DNA of 64,000 nt, from contig JACJXH010000001.1 of assembly GCA_020636745.1 (NCBI GenBank), positions 1-64,000 of the forward strand, read 5' to 3'. The position numbers and the translations under genes were made by a program. Positions 15,132-23,228 of this stretch are shown here, in pieces (within the stretch, counting starts at the first letter, position 1; each line of letters begins with the position of its first letter). The notes beneath the pieces were generated by a model. It searched no databases. It saw nothing but the letters and a program-made list of their open reading frames with translations, and was not told the DNA's origin. The DNA is from Lentimicrobiaceae bacterium (GTDB taxonomy: Bacteria; Bacteroidota; Bacteroidia; Bacteroidales; Lentimicrobiaceae).

Positions 15132-17275
15132 GCCTCTGTGGCTTCTCTGTGGACCTCTGTGAAATATAAAGAATTACACAGAGCTACACAGAGGCAACAC
15201 AGAGCAACACAGAGCTACACAGAGAAAAAAACTCCGTGAACCTCGGTGACTACTCTGTGAACCTCTGTGAAATAAAAGGAGTTACACTGAGCCACACTGA
15301 GGCAACACTGAGCTGCACAGAGAAAAAAAACTCCGTGAACCTCGGTGACTACTCTGTGGACCTCTGTGAAATAAAAGAAGTAACAATGAGCCACACTGAG
15401 GCAACACAGAGCTGCACAGAGAAAAAAAACTCCGTGAACCTCGGTGACTACTCTGTGGACCTCTGTGAAATAAAAGAAGTAACAATGAGCCACACTGAGG
15501 CAACACAGAGCTGCACAGAGAAAAAAAACTCCGTGAACCTCGGTGACTACTCTGTGGACCTCTGTGAAATAAAAGAAGATACACTGAGCTACACTGAGGC
15601 AACACAGAGCTGCACAGAGAAAAAAAACTCCGTGAACCTCGGTGACTACTCTGTGGACCTCTGTGAAATAAAAGAAGTTACACTGAGCCACACTGAGGCA
15701 ACACAGAGCTGCACAGAGAAAAAAACTCCGTGAACCTCGGTGACTACTCTGTGGACCTCTGTGAAATAAAAGAAGTTACACTGAGCCACACTGAGGCAAC
15801 ACAGAGCTGCACAGAGAAAAAAACTCCGTGAACCTCGGTGACTACTCTGTGGACTGTGAAATAAAAAAGAAGTTACACTGAGCCACACTGAGGCAACACA
15901 GAGCTGCACAGAGAAAAAAACTCCGTGAACCTCGGTGACTACTCTGTGGACCTCTGTGAAATAAAAGGAGTTACACTGAGCCACACTGAGGCAACACAGA
16001 GCTGCACAGAGAAAAAAACTCCGTGAACCTCGGTGACTACTCTGTGGACCTCTGTGAAATAAAAGGAGTTACACTGAGCCACACTGAGGCAACACAGAGC
16101 TGCACAGAGAAAAAAACTCCGTGAACCTCGGTGACTACTCTGTGAACCTCTGTGAAATAAAAGGAGTTACACTGAGCCACACTGAGGCAACACAGACACA
16201 CACAGAGAAAAAACTCCGTGAACCTCGGTGACTACTCTGTGAACCTCTGTGAAATAAAAAAAGTTACACTGAGCCACACTGAGGCAACACAGAGTTACAC
16301 ACAGAGAAAAAACTCCGTGAGCCTCACACACTGAGCCACACTGAGGCAACACAGAGCTGCACAGAGAAAAAAACTCCGTGAACCTCGGTGACTACTCCGT
16401 GAAACTCTGTGAAATAAAAGGAGTTACACTGAGCCACACTGAGGCAACACAGAGCTGCACAGAGAAAAAAAACTCCGTGAGCCTCCGTGACTACTCTGTG
16501 AACCTCTGTGAAATAAAAGGAGTTACACTGAGCCACACTGAGGCAACACAGAGCTGCACAGAGAAAAAAACTCCGTGAGCCTCCGTGACTACTCTGTGAA
16601 CCTCTGTGAAATAAAAGAAGTTACACAGAGCCACACTGAGGAGCTGCACACAGAAAAAAACTCCGTGAGCCTCCGTGACTACTCTGTGAACCTCTGTGAA
16701 ATAAAAGAAGTTACACAGAGCCACACTGAGGCAACACAGAGCTGCACAGAGAAAAAAACTCCGTGAACCTCGGTGACTACTCTGTGAACCTCTGTGAAAA
16801 AAAAGGAGTTACACTGAGGAGCACACACTGAGCAACACACTGAGGCAACACAGAGCTGCACAGAAAAAAACTCCGTGAACCTCGGTGACTACTCTGTGAA
16901 CCTCTGTGAAATAAAAGGAGTTACACTGAGCCACACTGAGGCAACACAGAGCTGCACAGAGAAAAAAACTCCGTGAACCTCGGTGACTACTCTGTGGACC
17001 TCTGTGAAATAAAAGAAGTTACACTGAGCCACACTGAGGCAACACAGAGCTGCACAGAGAAAAAAACTCCGTGAACCTCGGTGACTACTCCGTGAAACTC
17101 TGTGAAAAAAAAGGAGTTACACTGAGCCACACTGAGGCAACACAGAGCTGCACAGAGAAAAAAACTCCGTGAGCCTCCGTGAATTCTCCGTGAACCTCTG
17201 TGAAATAAAAGAAGTTACACAGAGCCACACTGAGGCAACACAGAGCTGCACAGAGAAAAAAACTCCGTGAACCTT
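15132..17275. repeat. Tandem array of about 21 units of a 98/99-bp imperfect palindrome
   Basis: CTCCGTG recurs at 15232, 15331, 15430, 15529, 15628, 15726, 15824, 15921, 16019, 16117, 16214, 16313, 16374, 16473, 16571, 16661, 16759, 16871, 16969, 17067, 17165 and 17263. Most spacings are 97-99; exceptions are 61, 90 and 112. A unit has four heptamers of type CTCNGTG starting 10, 11 and 10 bases apart, a 15-base AT-rich spacer, four reverse-complement type heptamers (CACTGAG or CACAGAG) again 10, 11, 10 apart, and a run of 6-8 A. So each unit is a 38-15-38-7 palindrome with helical phasing. The first unit (from 15134) is more regular and directly follows the GxxExxY stop codon. The open frames on both strands are a by-product of 99-bp units. 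Confidence 0.97.
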
Positions 17276-17344
17276 TTTAAAAATAGAAACCACAATTAAT
17301 TGAATATACCGCCTTACAACAGGCGATTTATAAAAACTAAGATT

Positions 17345-17836
17345 ATGAAGAAAGAACTTCTTGTCATTGTGCTGATTTTTATAGCATTAACTTCTTATTC
17401 ACAGCAGGGTAATCCTCTTCCCATAAAGGTAGATTTCAGGCAAGGCCTGATTGTATTTACCATTCCGCCGCCGTACCATACCCAAAACATCCGGCCCATG
17501 GCCGTTCCGGGTTATGTAACTTCTATGCGCACTATGGTAATGCAACAGTATTCACCTGCGAAGGATGAAATACTCAGCGAATTGGAAGAAAGAACTTCAA
17601 ATGTGCCGGGTACAACTAATAATGAAACCAGGCTTGCTTTTGCAAAAGATGTGGCCTTGTATATCTACATTTCAAATAACAATACAACAAAACTACCCGA
17701 AAAAGCCCGGCAGGCAATCGAAACCTGGAATACCGATGCTGATGCTTATGCCATTAAAACAGAAATTGGTTTAGTGAAAGATTATATTCAATTTGGTGAT
17801 GAAATGACAGAAAAGGGAGAAGCAGGGCAGCCATAA
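17345..17836 (+). CDS. Small secreted protein of unknown function
   Basis: 163 residues from the ATG at 17345, which begins a signal peptide (MKKELLVIVLIFIALTSYSQQ) with a cleavage-like SYSQ. The longer frame starts 45 bases upstream without a better signal. The mature part has no known domain: a short beta-like start (PLPIKVDFRQGLIVFTIPPP), then a helical region rich in Glu, Asn and Thr. There are no cysteines in the mature part and no T9SS sorting domain, so it would stay periplasmic or reach the surface some other way. It starts 70 bases after the end of the palindromic array. No function can be assigned. Confidence 0.65.
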   Translation: MKKELLVIVLIFIALTSYSQQGNPLPIKVDFRQGLIVFTIPPPYHTQNIRPMAVPGYVTSMRTMVMQQYSPAKDEILSELEERTSNVPGTTNNETRLAFAKDVALYIYISNNNTTKLPEKARQAIETWNTDADAYAIKTEIGLVKDYIQFGDEMTEKGEAGQP

Positions 17837-18015
17837 TAAAATTACTTTTTTGCTGGTTGCGGTTTATCCTGTTATGGCTTTTATGCATGGGCTTCGTCTT
17901 CTGCCTGATAAAGTCGTTTACCTGTCGGATACTGACCGGAGTTATCACAAAAAGAACCAGAAACAGAACCCATCAAATGGTCAGGGTTGTTTATCAACAA
18001 TTTATTGTTCACAAA
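17837..18015. other. Intergenic region before the rplM promoter
   Basis: About 180 bases. Short plus-strand frames here (17850-18087) run across the rplM promoter and leader and have no ATG start that makes sense. One starts with a hydrophobic stretch (RFILLWLLCMGFVFCLI) but continues into the promoter, so I do not call it a gene. Confidence 0.5.
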
Positions 18016-18047
18016 TTTGTGAATTTAAATAAATACTCCTACCTTTG
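18016..18047 (+). promoter_or_regulatory. Promoter of the rplM-rpsI-rpsB-tsf operon
   Basis: TTTG at 18016-18019 and TACCTTTG at 18040-18047 are separated by 20 bases, matching the Bacteroidota -33/-7 promoter. Transcription should start near 18053, leaving a leader of about 155 bases. Confidence 0.75.
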
Positions 18048-18052
18048 CACCC

Positions 18053-18207
18053 CTCTTAGGTATAAGTATGTCCGTGAACGGCCGTAACCTGAAGCGTGAA
18101 AGGCTTATAACACTAAGGGACAAAGCCGTAGGCTGCTGAATCTCATGCCCGTGAATCAGCTGCAGGGACGGTAATTTTATTGTTTTCAATAAAAAATAAT
18201 TCACAAA
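18053..18207 (+). promoter_or_regulatory. Structured leader upstream of rplM (probable r-protein autoregulatory RNA)
   Basis: The 155-base untranslated leader holds several complementary segments, for example GCTGCTGAATC near 18132 with GAATCAGCTGC near 18155 (two mismatches), and CCGTGAACGG near its start. Ribosomal-protein operons often carry leaders bound by one of their own products, and I recall an L13 leader being described for Bacteroidia. I cannot check this sequence against that model. Confidence 0.5.
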
Positions 18208-18663
18208 ATGAACACATTAAGTTATAAAACTTTGTCAGCAACACCAGCGACCATTCAAAAGAATTGGGTTCTGGTAGATGCAGAAGGACAAACACTTGGA
18301 CGTTTGTCGAGTAAAGTTGCCAACCTTATCAGGGGGAAATACAAAACCAATTTCACTCCGAATCTTGATTGTGGCGACTATGTAATTATTATAAATGCTG
18401 AGAAGATTAAACTCACGGGCAAAAAACTGACTGAAAAGGTTTATGTTCGTCACACAGGATATCCTGGTGGACAGCGTTTTGCAACACCATGGGAGCTTTT
18501 ACAGAAGCATCCTGAGCGTGTTATTGAGCATGCCGTGAGGGGAATGCTTCCTTCAAACAAGCTTGGCGACGCGCTTTACAGCAACCTTAAAGTTTATGCA
18601 GGTCCTGTGCATCCACATGAAGCACAGCAGCCTAAATTGATTAACCTTAATTCAATCAAATAA
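18208..18663 (+). CDS. rplM: 50S ribosomal protein L13
   Basis: 151 residues. L13 is an early-assembling large-subunit protein that binds 23S rRNA. Recognisable segments are NWVLVDAEGQTLGRLSSKVA, the KYKTNFTPNLDCGDYVIIIN region, KLTEKVYVRHTGYPGG and AVRGMLPSNKLGDAL, all in the family order. It is the first gene of the operon and is followed after 2 bases by rpsI, the usual pairing. The start ATG at 18208 is preceded by an A-rich stretch and no strong Shine-Dalgarno, typical of Bacteroidota. Confidence 0.97.
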   Translation: MNTLSYKTLSATPATIQKNWVLVDAEGQTLGRLSSKVANLIRGKYKTNFTPNLDCGDYVIIINAEKIKLTGKKLTEKVYVRHTGYPGGQRFATPWELLQKHPERVIEHAVRGMLPSNKLGDALYSNLKVYAGPVHPHEAQQPKLINLNSIK

Positions 18664-18665
18664 TC

Positions 18666-19052
18666 ATGGAAGTGATCAACACTCTTGGCAGAAGGAAAAC
18701 TGCTGTAGCCCGTATATATCTTAAAGATGGTAATGGGACAATCACTGTGAACGGAAGGGATTACAAAGAATATTTTCCAACCGGAACACTGCAGTATGTT
18801 GTTACCCAATCTCTTGAAGTTGCCGAGTCACTTGGCAAATATGATATTAAGGTAAATCTTGATGGTGGTGGAATCACCGGTCAGGCCGAAGCACTTCGTC
18901 TGGCAATTTCCAAAGCACTTTGTGAAATCAACCCTGAGCATCGTCCTCCGCTGAAGGCTAAAGGCCTGTTGCGCAGAGACCCGCGTATGGTTGAAAGGAA
19001 AAAACCGGGACAGAAAAAAGCCCGTAAGAAATTCCAGTTCAGCAAGCGCTAA
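18666..19052 (+). CDS. rpsI: 30S ribosomal protein S9
   Basis: 128 residues. S9 sits in the small-subunit head, and its C-terminal tail contacts P-site tRNA. The sequence has INTLGRRKTAVARIYLKDG at the start, the GGGITGQAEALRLAISKAL core at about 61-79, and the basic tail RKKFQFSKR ending in the conserved S-K-R. It follows rplM by 2 bases and is separated from rpsB by a 122-base gap. Confidence 0.97.
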   Translation: MEVINTLGRRKTAVARIYLKDGNGTITVNGRDYKEYFPTGTLQYVVTQSLEVAESLGKYDIKVNLDGGGITGQAEALRLAISKALCEINPEHRPPLKAKGLLRRDPRMVERKKPGQKKARKKFQFSKR

Positions 19053-19084
19053 TCACCTATTGTGTTTAGTATCTAAATTGCGAG

Positions 19085-19145
19085 GACCTCAATACCTTTA
19101 TGCTGCGGCATAGTTATATCTGAGCTACCTGGCAATTGAGTTTGA
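19085..19145 (+). promoter_or_regulatory. Structured segment between rpsI and rpsB
   Basis: In the 122-base gap, CTCAAT (about 19088) can pair with ATTGAG (about 19136), enclosing ATGC-TGCG-GCAT, a small hairpin near 19099-19110. The position just upstream of rpsB suggests an S2-type leader or an RNA-processing site. This is inferred from pairing by eye only. Confidence 0.35.
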
Positions 19146-19174
19146 CAGAATGTAAACAATTAACAAAAAATTAA

Positions 19175-20077
19175 ATGGCAAGAACAAATTTTGATGAATT
19201 ACTGGATGCCGGTTCACATTTCGGGCATTTGAAACGTAAATGGAACCCCAATATGGCTCCCTATATTTTTATGGAGCGTAATGGCATTCACATTATTGAC
19301 CTTTATAAAACCATCGCCAAGATTGATGAAGCTGCTTCAGCATTGAAACAGATCTCAAAATCAGGTAAAAAAGTGCTTTTTGTAGCAACCAAAAAACAAG
19401 CCAAAGAAATCGTAGCTGAGCATGTGAAAACTGTTGGCATGCCTTACGTTACTGAGCGCTGGCCTGGTGGTATGCTTACCAACTTTGCCACTATCCGCAA
19501 AGCTGTTCGCAAAATGGCTTCTATTGACAGACTGATGACCGGCCCTGGTTTTACAAATATTTCAAAACGTGAGCGTTTGCAGATTTCACGTGAGCGCGCC
19601 AAACTGGAAAAGAACCTTGGTTCAATCGCCGATTTGAGCCGTTTGCCAGCCGCTATCTTTGTAGTGGATATCAGCAAAGAGCATATTGCTATTGCTGAAG
19701 CCCGCAAACTTAACATCCCTACATTTGCTATCGTTGATACCAATTCAGATCCTACCATCGTTGATTTCCCGATTCCAGCCAATGACGATGCCTCCAAATC
19801 AATTTCGCTTATCGTAAGCAAAATGGTTCAGGCTATTGAAGAAGGTTTGATGGAACGCAAAATCGACCGCGATAAACGCGACGAAGCAGATCGTGAAGAA
19901 GGTACATCAGGTTCAAGGGTATATGATTTGGACGATGATGACGACGATGAAGTAACACCAACCGGCGAGCGCCTCCGTGGTAAACCAGCTCCTTCAGAAG
20001 AAGGTGGCGAAGGTCGTGGACGCAAACCTGTTGCCCGTAAACCTCTTGGTAAAAAACCAGGCGGACCCCGCAAATAG
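19175..20077 (+). CDS. rpsB: 30S ribosomal protein S2 with extended C-terminal tail
   Basis: 300 residues. S2 binds the small subunit back near S1 and is needed for translation initiation. The core (about 1-235) has LLDAGSHFGHLKRKWNPNM, the YIFMERNGIHIIDLYKT stretch and TPTFAIVDTNSDP-type elements (here IPTFAIVDTNSDPTIVDFPI). The usual length is about 230-250. Here a tail of about 60 residues follows, first acidic (LDDDDDDEV), then Gly/Lys/Arg/Pro-rich up to GPRK. Such tails occur in some Bacteroidota, and its role is unknown. It is followed after 27 bases by tsf, the usual rpsB-tsf pair. Confidence 0.97.
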   Translation: MARTNFDELLDAGSHFGHLKRKWNPNMAPYIFMERNGIHIIDLYKTIAKIDEAASALKQISKSGKKVLFVATKKQAKEIVAEHVKTVGMPYVTERWPGGMLTNFATIRKAVRKMASIDRLMTGPGFTNISKRERLQISRERAKLEKNLGSIADLSRLPAAIFVVDISKEHIAIAEARKLNIPTFAIVDTNSDPTIVDFPIPANDDASKSISLIVSKMVQAIEEGLMERKIDRDKRDEADREEGTSGSRVYDLDDDDDDEVTPTGERLRGKPAPSEEGGEGRGRKPVARKPLGKKPGGPRK

Positions 20078-20104
20078 TATTAATCTTCAAAACTGAATTT
20101 TAAA

Positions 20105-20941
20105 ATGGCAAATATTACTGCTGCTGACGTTAATAAACTGCGTCAGATGACCGGTGCCGGAATGATGGATTGCAAAAATGCGCTTCAGGAAAATGATGGC
20201 GATTTTGAAAAAGCAATTGATTTCCTTCGCAAAAAAGGTCAAAAATTAGCGAACAAACGTGCTGACAAAGATGCCAACGAAGGTATTGTGCTTGCCCGCA
20301 CCAATGAAGCAAATGATTTTGGAGCTATCTTTATGCTTAACTGCGAAACAGATTTCGTAGCAAAAAATCAGGAGTTTGTTGATTTTACCAACCTGCTGAT
20401 GACAAAGGCTATTGAAAAAATGCCAAAAACCGCAGATGAGTTTAAAGCCCTGGACCTGAATGGTCGTACCGTTGAAGAAAATATTACTGAAATGGTAGGC
20501 AAAACCGGTGAAAAAATGGAATTGGCCCACTTCGAAGTCATTTCAGCTCCACGCGTATTTGCTTATAACCATCCCGGAAACAGACTTGCTACTATCCTTG
20601 GTTTATCAAAAACCGGTATTGAAGGTATTGAGCAGGCAGGCCACGAAGTTGCCATGCAGATTGCTGCTATGGCCCCTGTTGCCGTTGATAAGGATGATGT
20701 TCCTTCTGATGTAATCGAACGCGAAATCGAAATCGGAAAAGAGCAAGCCCGTCAGGAAGGTAAACCTGAAGAAATGGTTGAGAAAATTGCTGTTGGCAAG
20801 CTGAATAAATTCTACAAGGAGAATACACTTCTCAATCAGGAATTTGTTCGCGATAACAAGCTTTCAGTACGCGAGTACCTTACTAAACTTGATAAAGAAC
20901 TGACTGTAAAGTCATTCAAAAGGTTTATGCTGGGTGCATAA
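20105..20941 (+). CDS. tsf: Elongation factor Ts
   Basis: 278 residues. EF-Ts exchanges GDP for GTP on EF-Tu in the cytoplasm. The N-terminal domain has VNKLRQMTGAGMMDCKNAL (residues 9-27) and the second signature is MLNCETDFVAKNQEF near residue 76, the EF-Tu contact region. It is the last gene of the r-protein operon and ends at a strong terminator at 20957-20992. Confidence 0.97.
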   Translation: MANITAADVNKLRQMTGAGMMDCKNALQENDGDFEKAIDFLRKKGQKLANKRADKDANEGIVLARTNEANDFGAIFMLNCETDFVAKNQEFVDFTNLLMTKAIEKMPKTADEFKALDLNGRTVEENITEMVGKTGEKMELAHFEVISAPRVFAYNHPGNRLATILGLSKTGIEGIEQAGHEVAMQIAAMAPVAVDKDDVPSDVIEREIEIGKEQARQEGKPEEMVEKIAVGKLNKFYKENTLLNQEFVRDNKLSVREYLTKLDKELTVKSFKRFMLGA

Positions 20942-20956
20942 TCAGCATACATTCAA

Positions 20957-20992
20957 AAGAGAAAAGGCCGGAAATTTCCGGCCTTTTCTCTT
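20957..20992 (+). terminator. Terminator of the rplM-tsf operon
   Basis: Perfect 18-bp palindrome arms, AAGAGAAAAGGCCGGAAA with TTTCCGGCCTTTTCTCTT, and essentially no loop, starting 15 bases after the tsf stop. It could work from both directions. Confidence 0.9.
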
Positions 20993-21012
20993 ATACCTGG
21001 AATGCAAAACGG

Positions 21013-21043
21013 AAAAAAAAGGCTGCTCAGGCAGCCTTTTTTA
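21013..21043 (-). terminator. Terminator of the dcw/yqeY transcript
   Basis: The stem AAAAAAGGCTGC / GCAGCCTTTTTT has a TCAG/CTGA loop, 18 bases past the yqeY stop on the minus strand. It lies back-to-back with the tsf terminator. Confidence 0.9.
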
Positions 21044-21060
21044 GTAAGTAGCAAAAGCAA

Positions 21061-21510
21061 TTACAGTCCGAGAAGTTCCTTTACAATCATTGAGATGGTT
21101 TTATTGTCGGCTTTGCCTGCAAGTTGTTGCGAAGCGGCTGCCATTACCTTTCCCATGTCCTTGATACCGGTAGCTCCGGTACTTTGAATGATGTCCTGAA
21201 TAACGGGTTTAAGCTCTTCAGGGCTTAGTTGCGAAGGCAGGTAAACAGAAATTACCTCTGCCTGAAACTTTTCAGCTTCAGCCAAATCAGGACGATTCTG
21301 TCCCGCATAGATTTCTGCTGTTTCGCGGCGTTGTTTTACCAGTTTCTGCAACAGTTTAATCTCGTCATCTTCAGTAATATCTGAGCCGCTTTCGCTGGTT
21401 TTAAGCAGCAAAAGTGCAGATTTAACAGCCCGCAGCGCTTCAAGTTTGTCTTTTTCGCGCGCTAGCATCGCTTTTTTTATGTCGTCGTTAATTTTGTCGG
21501 TTAAGCTCAT
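21061..21510 (-). CDS. yqeY: GatB/YqeY domain protein
   Basis: 149 residues, full length for the YqeY family, which shares the tail domain of the amidotransferase GatB. Recognisable features are the N-terminal MSLTDKINDDIKKAMLAREK, LRAVKSALLLLKT, and the C-terminal GIKDMGKVMAAASQQLAGKADNKTIS, the GatB-tail-like part thought to contact tRNA. Its cellular role is not settled; a link with tRNA amidation is inferred from the domain. It follows ftsZ after 7 bases and is the last gene of the dcw transcript, an arrangement I recall from other Bacteroidota. Confidence 0.9.
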   Translation of the reverse strand: MSLTDKINDDIKKAMLAREKDKLEALRAVKSALLLLKTSESGSDITEDDEIKLLQKLVKQRRETAEIYAGQNRPDLAEAEKFQAEVISVYLPSQLSPEELKPVIQDIIQSTGATGIKDMGKVMAAASQQLAGKADNKTISMIVKELLGL

Positions 21511-21517
21511 GGTTTAA

Positions 21518-23143
21518 TCAATCTGGTTTATCGTGCAGGAATGAGTTGTTTGATCTCATTTCAACTGAATTTCCTTCAGTTTTAAAGAGGGTGTATCTGG
21601 AAACCTCGGAGCTGTCGGAGGCCGGGGTGTCGCGCAATTCAACATTACGTCTCATGTATGCGGGCTGATTCTCAAGTTCGGCAAGACCTTCAGGTGTGTT
21701 TACTTTTACACTGATTTCTCTGAACTTTTCAAGTCTGGCGTTGGCTCTTTCTTCCTGTTTTAAAGTATCATCTTCCACACTCCCGGGCTGGGGTTTGCTG
21801 GTGATAAAATCTTTTAAGAAGTCAAATCCGGGTTCGCTGTGCCTGGGTTTGTCGGGCGTTGATGTGTATTTGGGCGAAGCAACTTCACTATTTACAGTGG
21901 TTTGTCTTTCAGTAGAAGCCTGATTGATTTCGAAAGTAAAAGTTCTTTGCGGAGGTGTTTCCGAAAGGATTTCTCTTTTGGCTTCAGGTTTTATATCAGC
22001 ATTCAAATCATGAATTACTGTTTCCCTGATTTCTTCTGCCGGCTTGGTAATGAGGGTAATTTCATCAACTTTAGCCGGAGCAGGCCGGGCGTGTTCTTCC
22101 GTTTTGGCAGGCTGAGTGGCCGGAGTTTCGTTGAGAGGGTAAACAATTACATCGGGTTTGCTGATGTCAGCTGCATTTTTGAGTTTAGAGTCGAACCCCG
22201 TAGCGATTAAAGTGATGCTAATCTGTTTGTCAAGTGTTTCATCCGTTCCGTTACCCCAAATGATGTCGGCTCCCGAGCCAGCTTCGTGTTGTATATAGTC
22301 AGTAATTTCCATGACTTCGTCGAGCGTAATTTCTTCGGTACCTGAAGAAATATAAAGCAGGATGTTACTGGCTCCTCTGATATTGGCATCGTCGAGCAGT
22401 GGTGAAGTCATGGCCATTTGCACGGCTTCAAGTGCTCTGTTTTCGCCTTCGGCTATTCCAGAACCCATGATGGCTTTGCCACTGTCTTTCATAACTGTTT
22501 TTACGTCTTCAAAGTCAACGTTGATATAACCGGTCACCGTAATGATTTCGGCAATACCTTTTGCTGCTACGGCAAGAATGTTATCGGCTTTGCTAAATGC
22601 TTCCGAGAGTTTCAGGTCGCCTTCCAGTTCGCGCAGTTTATCATTACAGATGATAAGCAGAGTATCTACTGATTTGCGCAGTTCATCAATACCGGCGCGT
22701 GCTTGCTGGGTTCTTTTACGTCCTTCAAAGGCGAAGGGGAGGGTTACAATACCAACGGTAAGAATGCCAAGTTCTTTGGCAAGGCTGGCAATAACAGGTG
22801 CTGCACCAGTACCGGTACCTCCACCCATTCCGGCCGTGATAAACACCATTTTGGTATTGTTTTCCAATATTTTACGAATATCGTCGATGTTTTCAGTGGC
22901 AGCGTCTTTGCCAACCGAAGGAATAGAGCCTGCGCCCAGGCCTTTGTTACCCAGTTGAATTTTTACCGGTACAGCGCTGGTGTCAAGAGCCTGACAATCA
23001 GTATTGCAAATCAGGAAGTCCACTCCACGGATTCCTTGTTTGAACATATGGGTAACCGCGTTGCTTCCGCCCCCTCCAACACCTATAACTTTTATAATTG
23101 ACGATTGATTTTTCGGCAATTCGAATTTGAGCATATCTGGCAT
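21518..23143 (-). CDS. ftsZ: Cell division protein FtsZ
   Basis: 541 residues. FtsZ is the tubulin-like GTPase that forms the cytokinetic ring. The GTPase domain (about 15-330) has GVGGGGSNAV at 21-30, the tubulin signature GGGTGTG at 107-113 and the T7-loop NVDFEDV, which completes the GTPase site of the neighbouring subunit. A long disordered linker (about 340-500) explains the length beyond E. coli FtsZ (383). The C-terminal peptide ends NSFLHDKPD, the Bacteroidota-type tail for membrane-tether binding. ftsA lies 85 bases upstream. Confidence 0.97.
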   Translation of the reverse strand: MPDMLKFELPKNQSSIIKVIGVGGGGSNAVTHMFKQGIRGVDFLICNTDCQALDTSAVPVKIQLGNKGLGAGSIPSVGKDAATENIDDIRKILENNTKMVFITAGMGGGTGTGAAPVIASLAKELGILTVGIVTLPFAFEGRKRTQQARAGIDELRKSVDTLLIICNDKLRELEGDLKLSEAFSKADNILAVAAKGIAEIITVTGYINVDFEDVKTVMKDSGKAIMGSGIAEGENRALEAVQMAMTSPLLDDANIRGASNILLYISSGTEEITLDEVMEITDYIQHEAGSGADIIWGNGTDETLDKQISITLIATGFDSKLKNAADISKPDVIVYPLNETPATQPAKTEEHARPAPAKVDEITLITKPAEEIRETVIHDLNADIKPEAKREILSETPPQRTFTFEINQASTERQTTVNSEVASPKYTSTPDKPRHSEPGFDFLKDFITSKPQPGSVEDDTLKQEERANARLEKFREISVKVNTPEGLAELENQPAYMRRNVELRDTPASDSSEVSRYTLFKTEGNSVEMRSNNSFLHDKPD

Positions 23144-23228
23144 ATTTTGATCTCCTAAAATTACATGATTAATGATGCTTAAGCTATTACTTCAGGCTGT
23201 TTTTATCAACAGCCGTTTTGTTAATATC

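Noticed and set aside
15215..16861. Repeat-protein genes on both strands inside the array
   Set aside because: The frames exist only because consecutive units of 99 bases keep phase. They are open on both strands with the same periodicity, have no start context, and break where units are 98 bases.
15132..17275. CRISPR array
   Set aside because: Units are 98/99 bases and repeat along their full length. There are no unique spacers between short repeats and no cas genes.
14760..17275. Insertion sequence or transposon
   Set aside because: No transposase, no terminal inverted repeats bounding the block and no target duplication seen. The GxxExxY gene is not a known transposase.
17850..18087. Small membrane-protein gene before rplM
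   Set aside because: The frames run through the rplM promoter and leader and lack a plausible ATG; the hydrophobic start is short and unsupported.
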